Source: an uncultured Saprospiraceae bacterium
GTDB lineage: Bacteria > Bacteroidota > Bacteroidia > Chitinophagales > Saprospiraceae
Direction: 5' to 3'
Assembly (NCBI GenBank): GCA_937894165.1
Contig: CALCSX010000361.1
Coordinates: 1-20,289, forward strand
Length of the DNA: 20,289 nt
Shown: positions 15,721 through 20,289 of the stretch, piece after piece
How the letters are laid out: each line of letters opens with the position of its first letter
Position numbering within the stretch: the first letter of the stretch is position 1
Program-made: the position numbers and the translations under genes
Notes under the pieces: model-generated
Seen by the model: the letters and a program-made list of their open reading frames with translations, nothing else
The model's database searches: none
Told to the model about the DNA's origin: nothing

Positions 15721-16905
15721 ATGATTGGCACTACACCCCATCTATCAAAATCGGATAAGTATTTATTGATCTTAGGGATTTTGATGGTTTCATTCATTCT
15801 GCGACCTGCGATTACTTCAGTGGGACCTTTAGTACCATTTATTTCGGAGGAATTGAATCTCAGCAACACTTGGGCCGGATTTCTTACCACTTTGCCCTTG
15901 CTGACATTCGCTACTTTTTCCTTATTTACCTCTAGAATAGGGAATAAATTGGGATTATCTCGTGCAATTTTATTCGGTATGATACTTCTGGGAATTGGGA
16001 TGGGCATTCGGGTGGCAGATGGGGTATTTTTGTTGTATTTCGGTACGGCATTGGTGGGGATAGGGATAGTTTTGTGTAATGTTTTGATTATTCCCTTGGT
16101 AAAATTGAAATTGCCATTGCGGGTGGGGATAATGACAAGTTTATATACAACGGGCATGTCGGTTTTTGCTGCCATAGCGGGTGGTGTGAGCGTTCCCTTA
16201 GCTGTTCAGTTGGATTCGGGTTGGCAGGGTTCCTTATTGTTTTGGATTTTTCCCTTAATTTTAACAATAGGGATATGGCTGCCACAGATCAAATCTGACA
16301 AATTATACTTCAATGCTGAAACATTACAAGTGAAAGTAAATGTATGGAAGGAAAGATTGGCGTGGCATGTAAGTTTATTTATGGGAATCCAGTCTTTTTT
16401 GTTTTTCTCCTTAGTAGCTTGGTTGCCGACGATAATGCAGGACAGGGGTTTTGAAGCGCAAGAAGCGGGATGGATACTATCCCTGATGATGTTTGCCAGT
16501 TTGCCCGGCTCTTTAGTAGCGCCTGTTTTAGCTTCTCGGATGAAGAATCAAATTCCACTTATTTATATTATCACCTTGTTCTATTTAATAGGATTTAGTT
16601 CTTTTTACAGTCATGAGGCGGTGATTATTTATGCCGGCGTGAGCATTTTAGGATTAGGGATGGGGGCGAGCATTAGTTTGGCTTACGCGATGATCAGTTT
16701 AAGGACAAAGGAAAACAGAACTACGACTTCTTTATCGGCAATGTCACAGTCTAGCGGATATTATATTGCTGCGCTGGGGCCATTTCTTATAGGGGCTATG
16801 ACGGATTTCTTTGGGGACTGGAATATGGCCATTCATTTTTTCTTGGTGGCGACCGTTTTGTTTTTCTTTTGGGGATTGGCTGCTTCACGGGATTTGAAGA
16901 TATAG
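15721..16905 (+). CDS. CynX/NimT-type MFS transporter
   Basis: A 394-residue protein with about twelve hydrophobic helices and no signal peptide. The N-terminal segment SFILRPAITSVGPLVPFI (24-41) and the following NTWAGFLTTLPLLTFA are characteristic of the CynX/NimT (cyanate and 2-nitroimidazole) branch of the major facilitator superfamily. The loop SRIGNKLGLSRA (71-82) corresponds to the family's conserved loop between helices 2 and 3. The substrate cannot be predicted; no cyanase or nitro-compound gene is nearby. A good ribosome-binding sequence GAGGAG lies 7 bp before the ATG, unusual among these AT-rich leaders. It is 74 bp after the helicase gene and 79 bp before a DoxX-like gene, so an operon is possible. 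Confidence 0.88.
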   Translation: MIGTTPHLSKSDKYLLILGILMVSFILRPAITSVGPLVPFISEELNLSNTWAGFLTTLPLLTFATFSLFTSRIGNKLGLSRAILFGMILLGIGMGIRVADGVFLLYFGTALVGIGIVLCNVLIIPLVKLKLPLRVGIMTSLYTTGMSVFAAIAGGVSVPLAVQLDSGWQGSLLFWIFPLILTIGIWLPQIKSDKLYFNAETLQVKVNVWKERLAWHVSLFMGIQSFLFFSLVAWLPTIMQDRGFEAQEAGWILSLMMFASLPGSLVAPVLASRMKNQIPLIYIITLFYLIGFSSFYSHEAVIIYAGVSILGLGMGASISLAYAMISLRTKENRTTTSLSAMSQSSGYYIAALGPFLIGAMTDFFGDWNMAIHFFLVATVLFFFWGLAASRDLKI

Positions 16906-16984
16906 AGCGCTTGGATGTAAACATATTCCGTTGAATTCTATTAGAAGAAGGTGTGGAGGCAGTAAATTAATTAAAAACGAGGCT

Positions 16985-17374
16985 GTGAAGTTATTAAAGC
17001 GTTTGAGTAGGATTTTATTAGCGGTAGTTTTTATTTTGGCGGGGCTGAATCACTTCATTATGCCTGATTTTTACCTGCCATTGATACCTGATTATTTACC
17101 ATTTAAAGGAGTGATAAATATAGTGGCGGGTTTGGCTGAGCTAGGATTGGGATTGGTGTTATTGATAGCTGGTGATTTTTGGAGGAGCTGGGCAGCGATG
17201 GGGATGGTTATACTTTTGCTATTATTTATCCCATCGCATGTTTGGATAATTCAGGAGGGTGGCTGTGTGGGAGAGTTTTGTGTGGGGCTATGGGCTGCGT
17301 GGTTTAGATTAGTAGTTGTCCAGTCGTTATTAATTTTTTGGGCATATTACCATCATAGACATCCGACGGTGTGA
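16985..17374 (+). CDS. DoxX-like membrane protein
   Basis: A 129-residue protein with four transmembrane helices (RILLAVVFILAGLNHFI, INIVAGLAELGLGLVLLIAG, WAAMGMVILLLLFIPSHVWI, WFRLVVVQSLLIFWAYY). The LNHF...P..Y.P..PDYLP pattern after helix 1 fits DoxX/DoxX-like proteins, often associated with quinone or redox functions, but this one has no catalytic motif I can assign. The frame extends upstream to TTG 16931, but that adds a basic, unlikely N-terminus. GTG 16985 gives MKLLKRLSRILL and has GAGG just before it. It follows the MFS gene by 79 bp; the link between the two is not evident. Confidence 0.8.
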   Translation: MKLLKRLSRILLAVVFILAGLNHFIMPDFYLPLIPDYLPFKGVINIVAGLAELGLGLVLLIAGDFWRSWAAMGMVILLLLFIPSHVWIIQEGGCVGEFCVGLWAAWFRLVVVQSLLIFWAYYHHRHPTV

Positions 17375-17562
17375 GCAATTTGGGGAGCGGTTTTTGCGGC
17401 TTTTGGTTCAAAATGAAGGGCAATTATGATTTTACAGCTTTGAGTAGGATGATATATGAGTTCTTTGAATATAGAATGCTTATAAATCTCAAGAAAGGCA
17501 GTATCGGCGATCACTATGAGGGGGCTTGGATGGCTTCTGATGAAAATGGTAAAGGCTATTAA
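17371..17562 (+). CDS. Small ORF of uncertain reality after the DoxX-like gene
   Basis: A 63-codon frame starts at a GTG that overlaps the TGA of the DoxX-like gene, the same GTGA overlap seen at 8940, with an internal ATG at 17413. The middle part (MKGNYDFTALSRMIYEFFEY) looks protein-like, but I recognise no family. After the TAA at 17560-17562 the same frame stays open for another 113 codons (17563-17901), with composition unlike a real protein. It may be a small protein, a decayed gene with one stop, or chance. Confidence 0.22.
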   Translation: MSNLGSGFCGFWFKMKGNYDFTALSRMIYEFFEYRMLINLKKGSIGDHYEGAWMASDENGKGY

Positions 17563-17906
17563 TTGTGGGGCAAAGTTTATCAGTATCGTGGAGCGAAGAG
17601 GGTTAGTTGTGGGGATTCAATATTAAATCATTTTTCTTGTGGCTCGAGAAAATTGAACCAAAAGGCAGATTTACAAACTTGCCCCAGTAACCACCAAAGC
17701 TCTTTTAATAATTGTGCTCAAACATGGACAGATGACAGAGTAAATACATTTGCTTCAAATAGAATATTCTCGTGGTCGAGAAAATTAATTATTAAGATAA
17801 ATTGGGAATTCAGGATGAAACATCAAGACATAAGTTTCAAACGTACGCTAACAATATCAAATAGTTCAAAGGCACTTTTAAACCAGCACTATAAATCAAT
17901 ATAAAA
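17563..17906. other. Region between the DoxX-like gene and the PepSY terminator
   Basis: No supported gene. An imperfect direct repeat of about 20 bp occurs near 17636-17656 and 17770-17787 (both contain TCGAGAAAATT after GTGG). The long open frame through this stretch has a Ser/Asn/Cys-rich composition and is probably not translated. Confidence 0.4.
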
Positions 17907-17934
17907 AGCCGAATCTTAATTATAAGATTCGGCT
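17902..17934 (-). terminator. Intrinsic terminator of the first PepSY-like gene
   Basis: A perfect 12-bp stem AGCCGAATCTTA (17907-17918) / TAAGATTCGGCT (17923-17934) with loop ATTA. On the minus strand it is followed by five T (17906-17902 complement). It lies 49 bp after the stop codon of the minus-strand gene at 17983. Confidence 0.88.
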
Positions 17935-17982
17935 ATAATTCATTAGTAAAGTGAATTTACTAAAACATCAGCAGATTAGTGC

Positions 17983-18324
17983 TTATGATTTTGATTTTGA
18001 TTTTTTGTCATGATCAACTACGTTTCCGTTAGCGTCAAACTTTAAAGTTTTTCTTTCAGAACCTTTCGTTGCATTAACTTTGTAATAAACCTTTCCATCA
18101 TCTTTAGTAACTTTCCATGCTTCTTGCGCTTCCCAGCCTGCATAATCACTCGATGCTAATGCTGTTCTAACTTGTGCCGGTAATTCTGTCACTGCGATAG
18201 AAGTCTTGTCTTTATCATCCTGCATTTCCATCTTATTCTCCATCGTTCTTTCGGTCTGTGCGAAAGCCTGTGTAGCAAAAAGACCTAAAAACATTGTAAG
18301 ACTTGCAATTATTAAACTTTTCAT
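17983..18324 (-). CDS. PepSY-like exported protein, paralog 1
   Basis: A 113-residue protein with a signal peptide (1-22, ending QAFAQ). An acidic, low-complexity linker (TERTMENKMEMQDDKDK) leads to one PepSY-like domain: ELPAQVRTALASSDYAGWE (47-65), AWKVTKDDGKVYYKVN (69-84) and LKFDANGNVVD (94-104). It ends in a Lys/Ser tail. It shares the N-terminal TERT, MQDDK, LP.xVRTxL, EAWKVTKD and KFDxNG blocks with the gene at 18694-19074, so the two are paralogs. PepSY-like proteins in Bacteroidota are mostly uncharacterised periplasmic or outer-membrane-associated proteins. It has its own terminator and may have a sigma-54-like promoter element about 170 bp upstream. Confidence 0.85.
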   Translation of the reverse strand: MKSLIIASLTMFLGLFATQAFAQTERTMENKMEMQDDKDKTSIAVTELPAQVRTALASSDYAGWEAQEAWKVTKDDGKVYYKVNATKGSERKTLKFDANGNVVDHDKKSKSKS

Positions 18325-18489
18325 AATTCTTAATTTTTGTGGTTTGTTATAAATATTTATAAAATTGAATTCCTTTCATATGATAATGAATTGTAGGAAC
18401 ATATATAATAGAATTAAAATTTCCTTTTAGTAAAATTTCAATCTTAATCTTAAATTAACTTTTTAATTTACTCTTTATATATTATATAG

Positions 18490-18506
18490 TACCAGATTCG
18501 TGCCAA
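18490..18506 (-). promoter_or_regulatory. Possible sigma-54 (-24/-12) promoter of paralog 1
   Basis: The minus strand reads TTGGCACGAATCTGGTA. The -24 half TTGGCACG is a perfect match to the sigma-54 consensus, and the GG to GN distance is the required 10 nt, but the -12 half is TGGT instead of TTGC (the invariant GC is GT). A start would lie near 18479, leaving a leader of about 155 nt. A sigma-54 activator is encoded at 3196-4542, which makes the site worth testing, but one degenerate half weakens the call. Confidence 0.35.
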
Positions 18507-18566
18507 TAGTCAGAAACAGCATATGTATTTGAATATCAATCAATTATAAATCAAATCGAAATAAAT

Positions 18567-18630
18567 ATTTGTGGCTTTTTTCCACAAATTGTAGAATATA
18601 TACACAACATTCTCTAGAATTCTACAATTT
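18567..18630. other. Two overlapping, mutually exclusive hairpins between the PepSY-like genes
   Basis: ATTTGTGG (18567-18574) pairs with CCACAAAT (18582-18589), and AAATTGTAGAAT (18586-18597) pairs perfectly with ATTCTACAATTT (18619-18630). The arms share 18586-18589, so both cannot be complete at once. They lie between the terminator of the upstream paralog and the possible promoter of the downstream one. The rest of 18325-18643 is AT-rich without a gene. Confidence 0.5.
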
Positions 18631-18643
18631 CATATAAAATAAA

Positions 18644-18669
18644 AAGAGGAATCAATCCTGACTCCTCTT
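18644..18669 (-). terminator. Intrinsic terminator of the second PepSY-like gene
   Basis: Arms 18644-18654 and 18659-18669 form an 11-bp stem on the minus strand with one G-U pair and a 4-nt loop (GGAT), followed by TTTTATTTTAT. It lies about 24 bp after the stop codon of the gene at 18694. The G-U pair would be an A-C mismatch on the plus strand, so the direction is clear. Confidence 0.82.
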
Positions 18670-18693
18670 AAATTTTTAAAATTACTATTAGAC

Positions 18694-19074
18694 CTATTGT
18701 CTATTTCTCATTTTCTTCTTATCATCCACCAGTCGACCATTCTCATCAAACTTAAAAGTTTCATTGTCATTTCCTCTGGAAGAGTTAACCTCATAATAAG
18801 TTTTTCCATCTTTAGTTACCTTCCAAGCCTCTGATACCTCCCAAGTATTATATCTGTCTGAACTTAATGTAGTTCTCACAGAACTTGGTAGTTGATCTTG
18901 TGTAATTGTTGTCCGATTTTTGTCATCTTGCATCGGTCTATCTCTCTCCATTTGTCTATCTCTCTCCATTTGTGTTGGAGTTTGTGTAGGCTGCGTTCTT
19001 TCTGTTTGTGCCGCAGCATCAAATGCAAAAAATCCTAGGCTAAGGCTGATGCATGCAATTATTAAATTTTTCAT
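18694..19074 (-). CDS. PepSY-like exported protein, paralog 2
   Basis: A 126-residue protein with a signal peptide (1-22, ending DAAAQ), a longer linker than its paralog, and a PepSY-like domain (QLPSSVRTTLSSDRYNTWE at 61-79, AWKVTKDGKTYYEVN at 83-97, FKFDENGRLVD at 107-117). The linker holds a duplicated MERDRQ/MERDRP, encoded by a perfect 18-bp tandem duplication (18937-18954 and 18955-18972), so the linker length has changed recently. It ends in a basic tail. It lies upstream of its paralog on the same strand with its own terminator, so the two are separately transcribed products of a gene duplication. The function is unknown; an envelope role is inferred from the signal peptide. Confidence 0.85.
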   Translation of the reverse strand: MKNLIIACISLSLGFFAFDAAAQTERTQPTQTPTQMERDRQMERDRPMQDDKNRTTITQDQLPSSVRTTLSSDRYNTWEVSEAWKVTKDGKTYYEVNSSRGNDNETFKFDENGRLVDDKKKMRNRQ

Positions 19075-19502
19075 AATATTTTTTTTAATTAAAGTTTTTA
19101 AAAAATTAAGTTTCTATTCCTTCACTTCTTTAAGTTGAAAGATGAATGCTTCTGGATAGAAATCAAATTGTAAGTATTTTTAATACAACAATATGTTGAG
19201 TAAAAAATATAAAACAGATTTAATATCAATCAAACATTCATACTTAGCAAAACAAACATTTTTTGTTAGTAGTTTAATCCGTAAAATCTAATAATTCTTA
19301 ATAAAATATTAATGTAACATATTCATTGTGTTTCTAATGAATATAATTAGCTTATTTTAAATCATTTCATAATTTTTAAACTTCATAAGACTATTCACAT
19401 AAAAAAGTATCCAGTTAAATTTGGTGAGCCAAAATTTTGAAAGGAAATATATATTTTCAAATTTTATTAACTTGCCCACTAAAATTATTAAAATATTATT
19501 CT
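19075..19502. other. Divergent intergenic region before the ACMSD-type gene
   Basis: AT-rich DNA. Near the ACMSD-type gene are two small hairpins: TTTGG-tgag-CCAAA (19420-19433), and TTTGAAA (19436-19442) with TTTCAAA (19455-19461). They lie 42-83 nt before its ATG and could be leader structures. No clear promoter, and no copy of the sigma-54-like element, was found upstream of the second PepSY-like gene. Confidence 0.4.
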
Positions 19503-20289
19503 ATGCTTAAAATTGATTCCCATACGCACATTATTCCCGAAAACTTGCCGAACTGGACTAAAAAGTTCAATTGTCCCGGATTTATTCATTTGGATCATCA
19601 CCGCCAAGGCTTTGCGAGAATGATGCAGGGAGAAAAATTTTTCAGAGAGATTGGGGAAAATTGTTGGGATTCAGATGTTCGGATTTCGGAGTATGAAAAG
19701 TACAGAACACAAGTGCAAGTGATATGTACAATCCCTGTTTTGTTTTCCTATTGGACAAAACCAAAGGATGGAAAGGAAATATCAGAATTTTTAAATGATC
19801 ATATCGCTGAAATAGTTACAAAATATCCAAAAAACTATATAGGACTAGGTACCATACCTCTACAAGATATTGATTTAGCTATTCTGGAGTTGGAGCGTTG
19901 CAAGGAAATGGGTTTCAAAGGAGTTCAAATCGGTTCCAATATTAATGATAAGAATTTAGGCGAAGCTGATTTTTACCCATTTTATGAAGCATGCGAGCGA
20001 TTAAATATGGCGATCATGGTTCATCCTTGGAATATGATGGGTAAATCTTCTATGGACAAATATTGGCTTCCCTGGTTGGTGGGCATGCCCGCAGAAACCA
20101 CGCGTGCAATGTGTTCATTAATGTTTGCCGGGGTTTTCGATAAATATCCCAATCTACGATTTATGTTTTCTCATGCAGGTGGTAACTTCTTCTTCACGAT
20201 GGGTAGAATTGAGCATGGCTTCAATTGCAGACCGGATTTAGTCGCTGTGGACAATCCAACCAACCCGCGCAATTACTACAACAAATTTT
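19503..20289 (+). CDS. 2-Amino-3-carboxymuconate-6-semialdehyde decarboxylase, partial at 3' end
   Basis: 262 codons are visible before the window ends; the family is usually about 330-340 residues, so roughly the last fifth is missing. It is an amidohydrolase-fold decarboxylase: the metal-binding HTH motif (His7, His9) is in DSHTHIIPENLP, a third ligand is His174 in MVHPWNMMG, and the likely catalytic His224 is in FSHAGG. The aspartate ligand near the C-terminus is likely beyond the window edge. ACMSD removes CO2 from an aminocarboxymuconate semialdehyde in the kynurenine route of tryptophan breakdown, steering it away from quinolinate. No other kynurenine gene is in the window; they may follow. 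A related amidohydrolase_2 decarboxylase with another substrate cannot be ruled out. The start ATG directly precedes the HTH motif, as expected. Confidence 0.88.
   Translation, partial: MLKIDSHTHIIPENLPNWTKKFNCPGFIHLDHHRQGFARMMQGEKFFREIGENCWDSDVRISEYEKYRTQVQVICTIPVLFSYWTKPKDGKEISEFLNDHIAEIVTKYPKNYIGLGTIPLQDIDLAILELERCKEMGFKGVQIGSNINDKNLGEADFYPFYEACERLNMAIMVHPWNMMGKSSMDKYWLPWLVGMPAETTRAMCSLMFAGVFDKYPNLRFMFSHAGGNFFFTMGRIEHGFNCRPDLVAVDNPTNPRNYYNKF

Noticed and set aside
15687..16175. 162-codon minus-strand frame opposite the MFS gene
   Set aside because: It mirrors the transporter's hydrophobic codons on the other strand and has no plausible independent start or family.

Overview
The window is chromosomal DNA from a member of the Bacteroidota, probably a free-living Cytophagales- or Saprospiria-like bacterium. 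The signs are an AT-rich genome with A-rich leaders instead of strong Shine-Dalgarno sites, a BspA/DUF285 surface protein with a type IX secretion C-terminal domain, a Bacteroidota-style outer-membrane barrel, PepSY-like exported proteins, and intergenic DNA full of short word-like repeats. No tRNA, rRNA, CRISPR array, transposase or phage gene was seen.

Layout. Positions 1-632 hold a GC-rich structured repeat and a long hairpin. Positions 633-4542 hold a hybrid sensor kinase (histidine kinase, receiver, HPt) and, tail to tail with a 1-bp gap, an NtrC-family sigma-54 activator. Together they could form a complete His-Asp-His-Asp phosphorelay. Upstream of the activator, on its strand, lie a terminator hairpin and a possible decayed gene end. 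Positions 5228-7628 are a lemA-DUF2207 operon. Positions 7629-8316 are repeat-rich intergenic DNA with four small covarying hairpins and a 7-bp-period array. Positions 8317-9239 are a membrane protein and an overlapping winged-helix regulator. Positions 9240-9985 contain more 7-bp-period arrays. The BspA-like surface protein (9986-11674) ends in a good terminator and is followed by a 61-64-bp tandem repeat and a second copy of the structured repeat seen at the window start. A convergent outer-membrane barrel gene (12255-12983) is divergent from a Pif1/RecD-like helicase (13361-15646), which is followed on the same strand by a CynX-type MFS transporter and a DoxX-like membrane protein. Two paralogous PepSY-like exported proteins (17983-18324 and 18694-19074, minus strand) each have their own terminator. 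The window ends inside an ACMSD-type decarboxylase of tryptophan/kynurenine breakdown (19503 onward).

Most coding content is ordinary. The least explained signal is between genes. At least five sequence-distinct word repeats (AGCTNNN, AACCATT/GACAATT, AATTNNN, AGTCGTA) in separate intergenic regions share one 7-bp period, and one array mixes words of two families in phase. With the covarying mini-hairpins and the two copies of a ~120-bp structured element, this suggests an active repeat-generating process or a shared structural role. No new defence or metabolic gene system was recognised.
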